64,000 bases of DNA. Source: Opisthocomus hoazin. Lineage: Eukaryota > Chordata > Aves > Opisthocomiformes > Opisthocomidae. A program made the position numbers and the translations under genes. Where the stretch lies: positions 18,866,518 through 18,930,517 of the forward strand of contig NC_134414.1 in assembly GCF_030867145.1 (NCBI RefSeq), in the 5' to 3' direction. The notes beneath the pieces are model-generated. The model was not told the origin of the DNA, ran no database searches, and saw only the letters and a list, made by a program, of their open reading frames with translations. Within the stretch, counting starts at the first letter, position 1, and the number at the start of each line of letters is the position of its first letter. Shown in pieces: positions 1-21,499 of the stretch.

Positions 1-1804
1 GATAAACACACAGTTTTCTCGGGGAAAGCTGCCCAGGCCAAGTATTCATCTGCTGGCCTTGAACACCACAAATGTATTCCAGCATGATTTGAGGCATGTG
101 CAATTACATTTTTATAACTGCTGCTGAGAGAAATGTTACCTGAGGGCTAAATTTCTCTCTTTTATAACTCCCTACTCTTAGCTACACAGAGAGAAAATAT
201 TAAGTAGGTGATTTGGAACAGACTTCTGATGCTAAAGTAGTTTCCTTTGGCCACATGGTTTGAAGGTGTCCAAAGGATCATTCTTCGGTCCAAACCCAGG
301 TCTCTCGACAGGCGCATGGGCTGCTGCGGCAGAGAGTCCTGGATGGCTTTCTCCACCAGGATCTGATTTCTGTGGCTGCAAACTGCTCCACAAACTGAAA
401 CTATGCATGGCAAGTGAGGGTGATGAGGAGGCTGCCTTCAAAACTGCACTGCTCTGAGCTAAAATGCTAATGTGCATTCAGCCTTTCTAGGCATGCTTAT
501 CTTAGCACTAAAGATGATAGTTTCCTTGTACCCTGCCCCAAATACACGCTCTAAGAGACAAAATCTTTATTCCTGCCTGTTGTCGGCATGTTCTCCAAGT
601 TCAGGATCCTTTTTCCATGAGTGTTTTGTTTCATACTTGCTTTAAAGATTTAAGGATGGGGTCATGATGATCAAATTCACCCCAAATGACAGACAGATTT
701 TCCTGATTAAGCATCTTTAAGGGCTGAGATCCAGTCAGTAGGACACCTACACACAAGGATATGGAAATTAGGTAATTAGAACTTGGTCTTCACAGTCTAA
801 ACAAACTCTTACAGAAATACCACGTGTGCAAAAATATACCACAACATCATTAGAAATGAATGAATGACCTCTGTATTTCTGTTGCTACAATTTACATTTC
901 TTTTTAAGCCTTCTGCATTTTAATAGTACTGATTCACAAAATTATGACCTCCAATTATCTGCATCTGAGGATAACGTTTGCAAAACCAGAGGCAGAGGCA
1001 GAAATGTTTGTGAGGTGCCACGTGAAGCTCTGGGGATAAGAGTCGGGGGGACTACAAGGGAAAGGAAGATGGTGGGGTCCATTCTTGTTTCACACTCAGA
1101 TCATTTTGAGTGTATCAGAGTGAGTGCGCATTTCTTCAGCCAAGTGCTTGAGGAATGGCCATGCTTTGTGTGAACTTTTTTATGGCAGTACATTTCAGTG
1201 GTCATAATGAGCACAGATATAGTCATTAGCACTCTGAGCAAAAGATGTGAAAAATAGTGTTACTTAAACGTGTGTTTAAAGTTTGGCATGAGCTGAAAGG
1301 CTTTGCTGATTCAGCACCTTCTTCTCTAATTAAAGCCTGTCCTCTAGCTCATGATGTGCACGGGCTGCACTGTGAGCTTGGAAACGAGGAAAGAGTTTAT
1401 CACTCTTAGAAATTAACCAGACAGCTTTAATAATAGCCATTCTCCTTTCATATTCTATGTTTGTTAAAATACATGTCCAGGTGATGTTTCTGTACATCTC
1501 TTTAAACAAATACTCATTGACCTGCAGAATTTTGCTCCAGAATGTACCTGTAGCAGTTTGGTCTCCCCCCGAGATCACTGTAACCTCTTCTTACTTCCTC
1601 AAATAAAGTGTATTTCTTTTGCACTAAAAGCTTGGTATGTTCACGATAATCCTGTTTGCAGTAGTATGAAGTGATAAATACACTGTTCAGCTGCTTGGAA
1701 ATATATAATAGCCTAAGCTAATTTACACCATGATCTAAAGAAAAGAGTGCATACAGTTATTATATAAATTACTTTATAGTCTTGGGTGAAAATCAAAAGC
1801 AGTG
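1..1804. other. Intergenic sequence, no gene recognised
   Basis: AT-rich single-copy-looking DNA on the 3' side of MMP27. Short open frames occur on both strands (for example around 162-477 and 1330-1578), but none matches a family I know and none has convincing splice sites. In the mammalian cluster MMP20 would lie on this side, but I see no MMP20 hemopexin or catalytic exon here. Confidence 0.5.
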
Positions 1805-3268
1805 CTTTGAAAGGTTGTGGCAGTCAGGTGAAGTGCCTGGTGGCTGGAAGCAGGGAAACATTGCGCCCATTTTTAAAAAGAGTAGGAAGAAGGACCCTGG
1901 GAACTACCGACATGTCAGCCTCACCTCTATGCCTGGAAAGATCATCGAGCAAATCCTCCTAGAAGCTATGCTAAGGCACATGGAGGACAGGCAGGTGATT
2001 CGAGACAGCCAGCATGGCTTCACCAAGCACAAGTCCTGCCTGAACAACCCAGTGACTTTCTATGATGGTGTGACTAGATCAGTGGACAAGGGAAGAGGTA
2101 TGGATGTGATCTATCTAGATTTCTGTAAAGCCTTCGACACAGTTCCTCACAAAATCCTTCTCTCTAAATTGGAGAAATATGTATTTGATGTGTCGACTGT
2201 TTGGTGGCAAAGGAATTGGTTGGAAGGTCGCAGCCAGAGGGTAGTGGTCAATGGCTCGATGTTCAAATGGACGCCAGTGACAAGTTGTGTCCCTCAGAGT
2301 TCCAGAGTAGGACTGGTGCTGTTTAACATTTTCATTGATGACTTAGTGAGATCATTCGCATCCTCAGCAAGGTTGCAGATGAAACCAATCTGAGTGGTGC
2401 AGTTGGCACACCAGAAGGACGCGATGGCATCCGGAGAGACCTGGACAAGCTCAAGAAGTGGGCATGTGTGAACCTCATGAGGTTCAACGAGGCCAAGTGC
2501 AAGGTCCTGCACATGGGTCGGGGCAACCCCCACTATCAATACAGGCTGAGGGATGAGCGGATTAGGAGCAGCCCTGCCAAGAAGTACTTGGGGGTACTGG
2601 TGGATGAAAAGCTGGACATGAGCCACCAATGTGCACTCGGAGCCCTGAAGGCCAACCATATCCTTGGCTGCACCAAATGCAGCATGGCCAGCAGGTCAAG
2701 GGAGAGCATTCTGCCCCTCTACTCTGCTCTGGTGACACCCCACCTGGAGTCCTGCATCCAGCTCTAGAGCCCTCAGCATAGGAAAGACATGGAGCTGTTG
2801 GAGTGGGTCCAGAGGAGGGCCACAAAGATGATCTGAGGGCTGGAGCACCTCTGCTGTGAGGAAAGGCTGAGAGAGTTGGGGTTGTTCAACCTGGAGAAGA
2901 GAAGGCTGCCGGGACACCTTCTAGCAGCCTTTCAGTACCTGAAGGGGCCTACAGGAAAGATGGAAAAAATGTTTTCAGCACGGCTTGCTGCGATAGGACG
3001 AGGAGCAATGGCTTTACACTAAGCGAGGGTAGATTTAGACTGGATATAAAGAAGACATTATTTACGATAAGGGCAGTGAAACACTGGAACATATTGCCCA
3101 GAGGGGCAGTGAAGGCCCCATCCCTGGAAACATTCAAGGCCAGGATGGACAGGGCTCTGAGCAACCTGGTCTAGTTGAAGATGTCCCTGCTCACTGCAAG
3201 GGGATTGGGCTAGATGCCCTCTAATGGTCCCTTCCAACCCAAAGCATTCTGTGATTCTGTGATTCTAT
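1805..3268 (+). mobile_element. CR1 LINE, 5'-truncated, old and degenerate
   Basis: Begins inside the reverse transcriptase region of ORF2 and runs to the CR1 3' end (CATTCTGTGATTCTGTGATT). Recognisable protein pieces in order are [32 protein letters not shown], the region where the FADD catalytic box should be (read here as FADET in a shifted frame), then [15 protein letters not shown]. The frame changes near 2340, and stops follow at about 2765 and 2834, so it cannot encode an active RT. The protein reads like the older avian CR1 group also seen at 21500-22335 and 31018-32193, not like the younger group of the full-length copy. Confidence 0.9.
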
Positions 3269-6200
3269 AAAAGTAATAATAGTTTGAAACATAGCTAGAG
3301 GTAGGTATGCATATATATTTATGTTAAATATATATGCACACATTTGAAAAATGTATTCCAATGCTTTTTGTAAATTGTACGTTTTCTGTCTGTATTACCA
3401 AGTTCTTCTGTTTAATAATGACATATACCATACATCTGTAACCTTTTTTTTTTGAAAACACCTTCATTTTTAAATATTAATGTTTCACCTTAACCAGTGA
3501 AACCTTCTCAGTCTAGAGTAAAACACCTTTTATCAATTCCCATAAGAGTGGCTGACAGTTTAAGTGGACTCTATCCTTCAGGACATAGTTTCTAGTACTG
3601 TGTCATCGTTTTTCTGCATGTTTTCTCTTTGATGATTTTGAATCACCAGCAATATGGTAAAGACACCTCTAAGTTTATTTAATTTAAGTTATGCTATTAA
3701 TAGATTTGACAAAGCATTTATAATTTTCAAATCTAAGTGCTCCCCCTTGCATATATTTCTCTCTTTAAAATACTTTAATGCAAACTATTGTTTTGAAAAT
3801 TGTGAGCTGAGTAACCACACAATCAAAATGAAGCATCTGAGTTGGGAGCTAACCGGAGCAGATGCTGGGGCAGCTGTGACCCCTGGGTGACAGCTGTGTC
3901 CCTCCGCTCCCAGCCTGGGGACCCCAATGCGCAGGGTGGTGGGGAGCTCCGGCTGGTCTCTGCAGGCTGTAACTGTGGGATGCGCACGCTGCGCTCTGCA
4001 ATGTAAGGCACATAATTCCATCCTCACGCAAGAATCAGCATTTTCTCTGACGGCCTGTGCTAATCTGCTGTTTCCTCAGCAACTGCTCCAAAAGTAAACA
4101 CTGCCCTCATCAGTCCGAGGTCAGATATACACCCCACAGCCACGTAAGGTATCAAAAGCCTGAGTTACACACCCTGTACCTCGTCTCTAAGAGCTCATGT
4201 TGGCTTTTTATCTTATGGTTTAAAACCCTGTGTTGCTCAGTTATGTGGAGGCTCTATTGCCCTCCATCCTACAAGGAGCGTTAGTTTGTCAGATGCGCAA
4301 AAGGTGTGCCCATGCAGGTGGTGAGATCCCCTACTCCTTTAGCCCCCGCAGGCCTGCAGAGCCCCGCGGAGGCTGCACAGACCCACGTGCCCCCGTGGGC
4401 AAGGCTCTTTCATGGGAGCACACAAGCACGCGTACACACACATCTGTGTCTATCCACTTGCTGAAAGGCAGCAAGACACGGTGCTTACACATCATAAAAA
4501 CACACGAAGTGTGGTGCATGAGGAAAAACCCCAACAGACAACCCTGCTCCCCCCAAAGCTGATCTAATTAATGGATGCAGGCTGATCACAAAAAACTCTG
4601 ATCCACCGCCAGAAGCACAGAACCCACATCTCAAACCTCTAGGTCCTGTCTGCTAAATATGCGTACAGGGCGCACTCGGTAATGTAACTGATGTGTCTGT
4701 CATTCCGCGTGTTCACCCTGCAAGGGTCTCTGCCTGTGCTTGTAGCCCTCAGAGAAGCACTCTCCTCTGTTTTAGCCAGGCCCATTGCCACCTGATCTGT
4801 CTTTCTTGCCGGCGTCCTGTCTCGGTACCTGCAGTAGCTGTACTGAGTTTCAGTACTCTGCCCTGGGAACTTTTCTGGCATACCTCAAGGTTCACCGTTC
4901 AAAAAGGGTCAATCTTTGTAAGCTGTTCAAAGAGTCTGTTGCTGTCAATGCTTAAACACCAGCCTTGCAGCTTCCTTTTCTGTTATCAGGATTTGGGCAA
5001 TTAGCAGCAAGAGGCATGAAGTTATGATCGAGTGCAGGGAAGAGCGGTTGTATGCATCCACGTAATGACAAGTTCTTTCTCCATACACAAGCTCTGATGT
5101 TTCTTTTTTTCTCTTATTTTAAGGTTCCAAATCCTTAGAATGATTCAGTATAAGTTTTCTCAAGGCTTTTGGGGTACCTCTCTGTCACCCAAGAGCACAG
5201 GTTGCTCACCTGAAAGGGTAAGGGGAAGAGGCGGGTTTGAAGCCCTGCTCTAGCAAGTGTCTGACTACACAGCTCCTGTCCCTCTCTGGTAGCTAAAGAA
5301 CTCCCATGCCAGTGCTGGGAGACCGGGTTGTTGCAGGCAGAGAAGTAAGCAGGACTTTTCAGGACAACATACAAGGGGTGCTGTACTTTGTGTGTCTTAG
5401 CAACACATTACATTAGCATGCATAATTTCCTCATTTCCTAATCCAGTCCAATCATCACGATCTTATGATCCATTTGGAAAACAGGTGATAAAAAACATTA
5501 ATGGGCCAAGAAAAAATGACCATTTTTTCCTTTGTGATACGAAACAACTGGAAAGAAGAGTGTGGATTATCTTTCTACTAGTTTTTATACGTCTTTTCTG
5601 CCTTGCTTTGCCTGTCCTTCCAAACTCCTCTGATCCACAGTAGGGGGAACATGACATTACTAAACCAAATGTAAAAGTACAGTGGAAAACAAGAGGGATG
5701 TTTACAAAAGCTAAAAATTATTTTAGCTTGACCACGTGGGATCTTGTTTTCTGTGTACCTGTTTGTATGTCCATCATTTGGTCTCACAGTAACCGTTGAA
5801 GGTACTGGTCAACTTCAGCCAAGTTGAACCAAGACACTGTAGTTCCTACAGATTTTGTGGAAAACAGCAACTGGCTAGAGGAGTAAAAACCCTGTTAGTG
5901 GGAAGATGGTTAATTCATCCATTAGCTGGGCTATGGGGCCAGAAGCTGGTCAGCCCACAGATAACCATGGAGAAGCATTACCCAGCTCGTAACCTAAACG
6001 CAGGATCGGGATACACATTAAGAGGAGCTATAGGTAGCATAACAGCGTGCTGGTTAGGCAGTATTGGGAGGTCTCTAGGGCTGTGGGAGAGCGAGAGGGT
6101 AGGGTGAAGTGCAAGACATAATCCCATGTTAGCCAGGCTTCTGGCAGAGACGGACAGGAAAGGACCACCACTAAGCACTCATCACTTACTGGATTTCTGC

Positions 6201-8187
6201 TGTGACACTCTTACTCTGGTTCCTATTCCTCCAAAGAAATGGCAAGTGAAGAGGGAAAACTGAGTGACCAAGCTGTTATCACTAATCAAAAGTCAAGTCT
6301 TTCCATGCTGGGAGTGACTTCAGGCCTTCTTTGCAAATACGGGAAAAGCAGGACTCCTTGCTTCATTTATTTTTGCAGGTGACCTGTGAGCACACACCCT
6401 ACACTGATTTAGTAGACTGCCAAAGCTGCTAGTCAGAAAACTCTATTAACCACATCTCGCTGTTAAAGATTAACTTTTCTCAAGACAAGGGATTTATATA
6501 AGCAGTGAAACAATGTTTCACCTGAGAAAAGAAGGAGCACAGAGTAGCTATGATGTTTGTTTACGTGTTACAAAGAACTGAATAATCTCCTTGATGACTC
6601 CTTGATGATTAAATGTTTTTTTGCAGCTAAAATTACAATTGTATTAATACTGAGCAGAGTGTGTGTGAAAGAGTAATCTTGCCTCTGACTATAAACACTT
6701 GGGTGTAACTTGGCAGTTTCTGTGATTGTGCTGTAAACTGTGCTTTCTACACAGCCGCCAGTTAAATTGAATACTGGAGAGGAGTTTCAGGAGGCTGGAA
6801 ATGCAGAAATAGGTAAGGAGCTGTCTCCATCCCATGTGCCTCCAGTGTATTCTGCTCTTGTCTTGTGGAATATCATGGTCACTCCACAGGCAGTGTCAGT
6901 CCAAACAGATGCCTTCAGACAACTTTATCATTGGCTTGTGGTGATACAAAAAGCTGCTGGTGTATCTTGCCAAAAAGTGCACATCAGAGAGGATAAAAGC
7001 AGGATGTCCTTCTATTTTGGATCGCACAAAAACTGAATGATACCCAACAAAGACACTATAAATTTCACCAAAGTTAATCTGTCTGGAAGTTAGCTACTCT
7101 AAGCTAGGTGGCTAGACTTACTCCGCAGAGATGTTTTCTCCAGGAGCTGAAGATACTGGTTGGCCCTGGCACAGTCTTTGGATGAGATGAGACAAATAAT
7201 GTTGAGAACTCCCTCTTCTTTCAGTACTGGGATCTTTCCTAACTCATGTAGGGTAGATAAGTAGATAGAAAGCTAAAGTTAAGTCAGATAAGTGTCACCC
7301 AAAAGTCTGCCATTTCACTCCACTTGAAGTTTAAATTTTGTTAGGGACGTAGAGTGTGATGGTATTCACCACAATTGATTTTGTAGATCATAAAACAGGG
7401 TATTTGAGCCCTTATTTTGAATTCCTGGTGGGAACGAAGCCAGTGGGGTTCTCATAGCAACAGCAGCAACATAACAGTACTCTTGCTGTTTCCACCAAGT
7501 TAGGCAGGTCAGGTTCAGGTTGGGATCATTGCATTGATGTATCTGGTACAGTAAAAATACATAGCAAAAAGAAACTTTTTAGTCAAACATGCAACAGGTG
7601 TGTAAAACAGCCAGATATGTAAGGACTAGGGAGCAGGAGGACAAGTCAATACTAATGAGACTGTATTCTCAGATATACCCAGCCATACATGTAGCACAGA
7701 CAGTCATTTGGCAGTGTGTTCTGGGCCTGTTTCCAGAGTTAAGTACAAAGGAAATACTTGGTGAGGATATGGCTGTGACTTTGTAGGTTTTGTCTGATTT
7801 TGTGAGGAGTTTGCTCCATGTGCGATGGCAGCATGTAATAAATCTCAGATATACGTGCACTTGAAGCACATGCTTTGTGCTAGCGGAGCAAAGTGGTGCT
7901 CCACAGTGTGGTAACTGAATCCATTTCTTGACTAGGACAGGGCTGATTTTTGAAGGATGTCATTCATAGAGTCACAAAAAATGGCCTTGATTAAATGCTA
8001 GTTGTTACACTATAAAGACAGATTGGGGTGAGATGATGTACTTAGATATGGGTTGGAGGGTGATTTTGGTGTCAAAATACTGATATGATGTGAAAGGGAC
8101 AAGGCTGCAATAGTCAAAGAAGAGCAGTAGAAGATGCAGGAGAGAGCAGGAGGAAACACAGAAGAGCAGGAGGAGATGCAGAAGATT
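3269..8187. other. Intergenic sequence, no gene recognised
   Basis: About 4.9 kb of mixed composition with a slightly GC-richer patch at 3840-4560. Open frames up to about 110 codons occur, as expected by chance. A purine-rich stretch built on variants of GCAGGAG lies at about 8125-8187, just before the next CR1. Nothing else was recognised. Confidence 0.45.
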
Positions 8188-8990
8188 TGGTGCAGAAGAA
8201 CCTGATGAAGTTCAACAAGGGCAAGCGCAGGGTCCTGCACCTGGGAAGGAACAACCCCATGCACCAGTACATGCTCAGGGCAGACCTGCTGGAGAGCAGC
8301 TCTGCGGAGAAGGACCTGGGTGTAGTGGTGGATGACAAGTTGACCATGAGCCAGCAGTGTGCCCTGGCTGCCAAGAAGGCCAATGGGATCCTGGGGTGCA
8401 TTAGGAAGAGTGTGGCCAGCAGGTCAAAGGAGGTTCTCCTTCCCCTCTCCTCTGCCCTAGTGAGGCCCCATCTGGAGTACTGTGTCCAGTTCTGGGCTCC
8501 CCAGTTCAAGAGAGATGAGGAGCTACTGGAGAGAGTCCAGCGGAGGGCTAAGAGGATGATGAGGGGACTGGAACACCTCTCCTATGAGGAAAAGCTGAGG
8601 CAGCTGGGTTTGTTTAGCCTGAAGAAGAGAAGGCTGCGAGGGGACCTAATAAATGCTTATAAATATCTGAAGGGTGGGTGTCAGGAGGATGGGGCCAAGC
8701 TCTTTTCAGTGGTGCCCAGTGACAGGACAAGGGGCAATGGGCACAAACTGAAGCATAGGAAGCTCCGTCTGAACATGAGGAAGAACTTCTTCCCTCTGAG
8801 GGTGACGGAGCACTGGAACAGGCTGCCCAGGGAGGTTGTGGAGTCTCCTTCTCTGGAGATATTCAAGACCCGCCTGGACGAGGTCCTGTGCAGCCTGCTG
8901 TAGGTGACCCTGCTTTGGCAGGGGGGTTGGACTAGAAGACCCCCAGAGGTCCCTTCCAAACCCTAACAGTCTGTGATTCTGTGATTCTGT
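8188..8990 (+). mobile_element. CR1 LINE 3' fragment, young group
   Basis: A 5'-truncated CR1 keeping the C-terminal 230-odd codons of ORF2 open (to the stop at 8901-8903) plus the 3' UTR and terminal ATTCTGTG units. Its sequence follows the full-length copy at 51861-56245 closely: [54 protein letters not shown]. The first recognisable bases are at the NLM[RK]FNKGK segment. The still-open frame indicates a relatively recent insertion. Confidence 0.93.
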
Positions 8991-9447
8991 GAGAGAGGAC
9001 AGAAAAAGAAATGATTCATGAAAAGCCTGGCTCTTGAAGATATTTGGAGAGAAAAGAAGCAAAATACAAACATCATATCTTGGAAAGATATTAGCATATT
9101 AACCTGAAGTCTTTCACACCTCGAAAATATAGCATGTCTTCAACAGATGAAGCAGAAAAAAGTTGACATCATTTAAAACCATTTGTTGCCAAAATATTTG
9201 AAAGCCCATCTGAAGTATAAAATAATAAATTATGTTGGAGATTTTGCACTTATTCAGGGTAAAAAAATGAAGTTTGGTTCTAGCCTTTGGGTATACAATT
9301 AGAGCTGACATGATTTGTTAAAACAGTAGACATATATGAAAACTAGTCCTGTTCCCTCTTCTATATAGTAGTGAATATACGAATAACCCTTGAGAAATCT
9401 GGAAAGTTTTTATCTTCATTTGCTTTGTGTAAGAATGTTTAATGACA

Positions 9448-16782
<7,335 letters not shown>

Positions 16783-16862
16783 CCTTATTCTTGTCTCTAT
16801 TCTGGTAGGAGAGCAGTCTGCTTTTTGCTCCAACTGCATCCTTTCTGGCATCGCAGTTCGTG

Positions 16863-16904
16863 ATGTTATGAGGTGCTTTGTAGAGTCAGCTGTAGACTGA
16901 CTCA
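16863..16904 (-). promoter_or_regulatory. MMP27: Putative MMP27 proximal promoter: AP-1 site
   Basis: A perfect AP-1 motif TGACTCA lies at 16898-16904, about 115 bp upstream of the start codon, where the other genes in this window also carry AP-1. No good TATA box sits about 30 bp downstream of it; the nearest match is a weak CATAACA around 16865. The role is inferred from position and family custom. Confidence 0.45.
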
Positions 16905-17520
16905 GAGTTTATCATGCTCTGATTACCTCCACACGTCCTATAACACCGTGCTGGCTGACACAATAAAACTTAACTAAAGCCATGCGATTTCACAGACATC
17001 TGAAATCAGTTAGTATTTGAACAATCCTGAGCTGCTTGGCAACCATTTCAAAACCAGCACTCAGTTTTAGTTATTTTACACAGAATTTTAGTGAACTTGA
17101 GCAATTTCACACCGGGCTAAGGTAAAAACTTTCAAGTTGTCCCGACCCAGCTATATGAAATGGGGGCACTAAATGTACAGGGACTCTTAACCATTCTCAC
17201 CCTGGAAAATGGGAGTCCTGCACAAGATATGAAACCCATCCAAGAAAAGTTAAAACTTTGGGAGAAATTACTGAAGCAGAAAGTTTTGGTTTTAAACTGA
17301 TCCGTAAAGTTAGACTGGGTGTTTTGGAAAATGGATTACAACGCTAGATCACTCCCTACCTCTTCCCTGCTACTCTTTGAAAACATCTGTTTCCTTTAAA
17401 TTATACTGGTAGAATCCAAGATATTCATAAATGAAAAAGATTTTACCCTATAAATCCAGCCTATAAGATGTGAATAATCTTATATCTCTGTATTTATCTT
17501 TTCTTTCTATCTGTCTAATT

Positions 17521-17521
17521 G

Positions 17522-17552
<31 letters not shown>

Positions 17553-17572
17553 GTCTGTCTATCTGTCTATCT
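17521..17572. repeat. (ATCT)n microsatellite with GTCT variants
   Basis: Tetranucleotide array of seven or more near-perfect CTAT units followed by interspersed CTGT units. Likely length-polymorphic. Confidence 0.95.
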
Positions 17573-20500
17573 TCTATGCATCTGCCATTTCATCGTGAAA
17601 TGTTTCATCAGTTTAACCACATTAGCCACAGGGGATATGATTATTTCCTCTCTTAAGTAATTCTGAAAAAAGGAAGTTTCAAGAGTCACACAAACTGTGA
17701 CATATTATGGGATTTCACCCCGTGCTGGCCAAGCACCTTCCCCTTCCACTGGCAGCAATGGGAGCTGAAGGTGTTCGGCATTTCAGAGGAGCTCTGACAG
17801 CATGTACTAAACATTTACAAAACAGTTGTAAGAAATATGCTCAAGTTGGACTGTGGCTTTCTCAGGAAATCTTTGTTTCCGGGTTTTCGGCTTTTTTGCT
17901 GTCACTTGCAGCCAACTTTTCTCCAGCTGGAGGCGTTAATGACGACTTTTCTATCCCAGATTTCACAATGTGGCCTTGTTAGTTAAGCTTGTTTGTTAAT
18001 AGCATTTCTTACCCACCATAAAAAACCCCAAACAAACTCTTCCCTTAATTTGAATTTGTTTTTATTGTCCTTGCATTGTAAGGTGAGACCCATGAGGCCT
18101 GGATCCCTTTCAGTTCTGTGACTGAGGAACAAACTGTGACAACAAATTTTCTGAGATGGAGAGCTCAGCTGAACTGATACTGGAAATGACGTGTGTGTTT
18201 AAAGTACAGAATGTCTTTTTTGAGGTCTGTCTTGTGTTTTTAAATGGATGTACTAATTCGTCTCTAAGGTTTTAAAGCTAGAAGGAATGACCATGGTGCT
18301 ATCATCTGACTATGTACATGGCATAGGTCACAAAAGAGAAACCCCTGTTCAGTGGCTTTTGCACCAACCATGTTTTGCAATGGCACTAGAACACCTTTTT
18401 GGAAAACATGTTTTGGCTGAAATGAATTTCATTTTGTAAAAAATCAAGGCGGTATTGTGAACAGATTTGAACTGAACTGGGAGAAGTGGTTATCTTTTTT
18501 TCCCACTGTGGTTGGCCATCAGATCCCCACAGCTGTCTGCTGTGTAGCAGTGGAAGGACAGAGCCAATGAGAGCAGCTAGGTTAAGATAATTCGCACCTA
18601 AATTTATACATTTATTAGTTAAGCATTCTTCTATAGAAAATGGAGAAATACATGCCACTGGAGAGTGATTCAACCAGCTATCTTAGAATAGGATGAACTG
18701 GTCTCTGTGGGTGTTCTCTCTGTCTTTATTGAACACAGAGAAGCTTAAACAACTAATTCAGACTATGTTTCTAGTTTCAAGTAACAGCTCAAGATACATT
18801 AGTGTTTGCTTAGAAGTCATTTGACTGACACGATGGAGGCCTATGTTACTCAAAGCACTTCTAGAGTTTTGCAACTTGACCGCCTACACAACATAGCAGC
18901 CAGTTCCCACAGCTCATGGGAGAGAGGCCTGAACATGTCTTTTCACGAGTGATGTTTCACAAATATGCCTGTAGCTGGTCTTGAGGTCTGGGAAAAGAAG
19001 AAGCTGTATAAGCAGCTGCTGGTTATGGTTTCCTAATGCTTACCTTTGACATTGGTTAGAGTTGGTGGATGCTGGTCTACCTCATGACTTCTTTTCTCAT
19101 CCTAGATTTGGTTTTATCCAGACTGCGGTAATGTGACCTATGTTTTAAGCCGGAAAGGTCTCTGCTTATCCTCACCACACTGGTAGTACCAAGTGACTCT
19201 GCACAGAGCATCACAGGGATCAGCAATACTGCTGCATCGTGGTGACCTTAACACAATACCAGGTCACTCTGCTTTCCTAAGTGTTCACGATGTGGGTGTC
19301 TGCACGTCAGTAAACTGTCTAAGCTTGCATTATATCAACAGAAATCTAATCAATATGGTCAGATGGCGCCTAGAAAGCATTTCATCTGACCACATGTAGG
19401 AGGTAAATTTATGATGATTCGTACAGCTCTCAGGAGCTCACCAAATATTTTGATGAACACCATTGACTAAGATGAAAGCCGAAGCCTGAGATCACTTGAA
19501 AACACCTAGACTGCAATTAAGCTGCCTAAACTAAAAAGTGATTTGTTCTGCTTTTGAGGCAGTTTAGTGAACCTGAGACATTGACAGAGGCCTGGTGGCT
19601 CTGACCCAAGACCTGGAGGTGACAAGTGGCTTCTAGACTGGTAGCTGGAGGCCAACTGGAAACCTGCAGGAACCTTAATGGCTCTAGATAGCTGTTCAGG
19701 CAGCTGAACCTGAGCCGCTACTTTGCAGGCTCAATCCTACCATAGAGTCAACAAAGCTGAATCATTACTCAGCTTGAGTGAAAAACATGGGACAATGGCA
19801 AATGGTTCAAATAATGTATTTAACCCTTGGCAGACCTTTAGCAAAGACTGCAACCTGTGAGGGCAGGATTCAGCCACCCAAACATTGGTCTCTAGAGACA
19901 GTGTAGGCCCTGTGGGTCTTTGGGGAGCGCTGGTCTCCCAGAAGTCCTGTTTCATATCTGCATGGGTGATTTGGATATCTTACAGCATCTCAGATGCACT
20001 GGACAAGTGTTTAGGGAACTGGATTCCTGCCTGAGCAAATCTGTGCCAGTTAATCATGATATGGGTTACAACTACACACAAAACCAGTAACCAGACATGA
20101 GGGAGTGGTACGGTACTCTATCACAGTACAATAATTAGCAAATATGACCATAAACTTATTGTGTGGACTGAGCTGGAAAAAACATCCAGAGTCCATATTA
20201 CTGAAGCAGTGCTTGTACTCACAGACAGGCGAGAGCTGCTGGCACCAGACATGTCCTCCTGCTAATGGTGTGGCTGGAAAGGAACAATTGCCACACTCAC
20301 ACAGGCAGAGGAAAAAATTACTCACATAAGCACAGGGGATATTTCTCACAAAGAAATAACTTAATTTCGAGCTCTCGGTCTTCCTGCTCGAGGGAAATCC
20401 ACAAACCAGATCTGATTTATTGTAATTTAATTTCATTATTAATATAATTTTATAATCATTTTTAAGGTTTTATAAAGAATTTGATATATTCAATTTTACT

Positions 20501-21189
20501 TTCAATTATAAAATTTTTATCTTTGAATAGTATTGACTTTTTGCTCCTGAATTTAAGAAGCATAAGAACTACCAAGTCTGTTCTTTATTTATGAAGTATA
20601 CAGTATAATAGACTTCTAAAACAGAAAACTAAGTGATGAAAAAAATTGAAGAGATACTTTTTCATAAGGTTACATGTTCTTTTCTCAAAATGTAACTACT
20701 TCTATTACAGTAACCTGAAATCTTCCTCTGAAGTATGTCAAATAATACAGATGTTTTATGAGGTAATACATTTTGTTATGGTCATACGGCTTCTAATGTT
20801 ATCAGCCGAGATACAAAGACTAAAAACAAAGTGGATAACCCTTCAAAAGCCATTGTCATTGAGGATATTTGAAAAAATTGCAGTTAAGCTGGAAGCCAAG
20901 CTGTCTTTTTCATGAACTTTTTGTATCTGAAGTATTTTTGGGTAAGAATTTTCATTTTTTAAGCAAATTTCTTCATCCTTCAACCCACTGAAATTAAGAG
21001 GGATTTACTAACTACTGGGGTCGTAAGCACTTGAAAGAGCCTTGAGCAAAGAAATTTGTTTATTTCTTATATGATGTGGCTACCTGTGATAGCAGGGGAC
21101 TGGTTTCAGTGATCTTGGAGGTCCTTTCTTTCTGATCTGCATTTCCAGGTTAAACCCAGTTCCTAAACCTGAAAATATGAGAAGCTGCA

Positions 21190-21205
21190 CCCCCCCCCCC
21201 CCCCC
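21190..21205. repeat. Homopolymer C16
   Basis: Sixteen consecutive C on the plus strand. Its length is a likely sequencing or assembly error point. Confidence 0.95.
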
Positions 21206-21499
21206 AACACTTGCAAAGACATAACCCCGGGAGGGAAGTCTAGGAGTGGAAGATGGGGAGAGAGGAACAGAAACTGGAAGAGTGATTTGTAGACTGGTGT
21301 CTAATTACTGTCCAACTGGCCTAATTACGCACAGGATTTTCACCAGGGATTGCATGGGGTGATAGAGTTCTGAGACAGCTGGCTGCTCCTTTCTCTGGCT
21401 TTAGGAAACAGATCTGATCATGTCAGAATACATTTTTTTAGTATGTGGAAGCTAGACTTGGCTCTTGAGTATTAGTGCAAGTAAAATACCAAGGACAAG

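Larger units (their letters stand above)
16905..21499. other. MMP27-collagenase intergenic region with simple repeats
   Basis: About 4.6 kb with no exon or interspersed repeat that I can name. It holds the (ATCT)n microsatellite and the C16 run listed separately. Short open frames (for example 17707-17982 on plus, 20050-20436 on minus) have no family resemblance. Confidence 0.45.

Noticed and set aside
1-1800. Search for MMP20 exons expected by synteny on this side
   Set aside because: No hemopexin, catalytic or cysteine-switch segment was found; MMP20, if present, lies outside the window.
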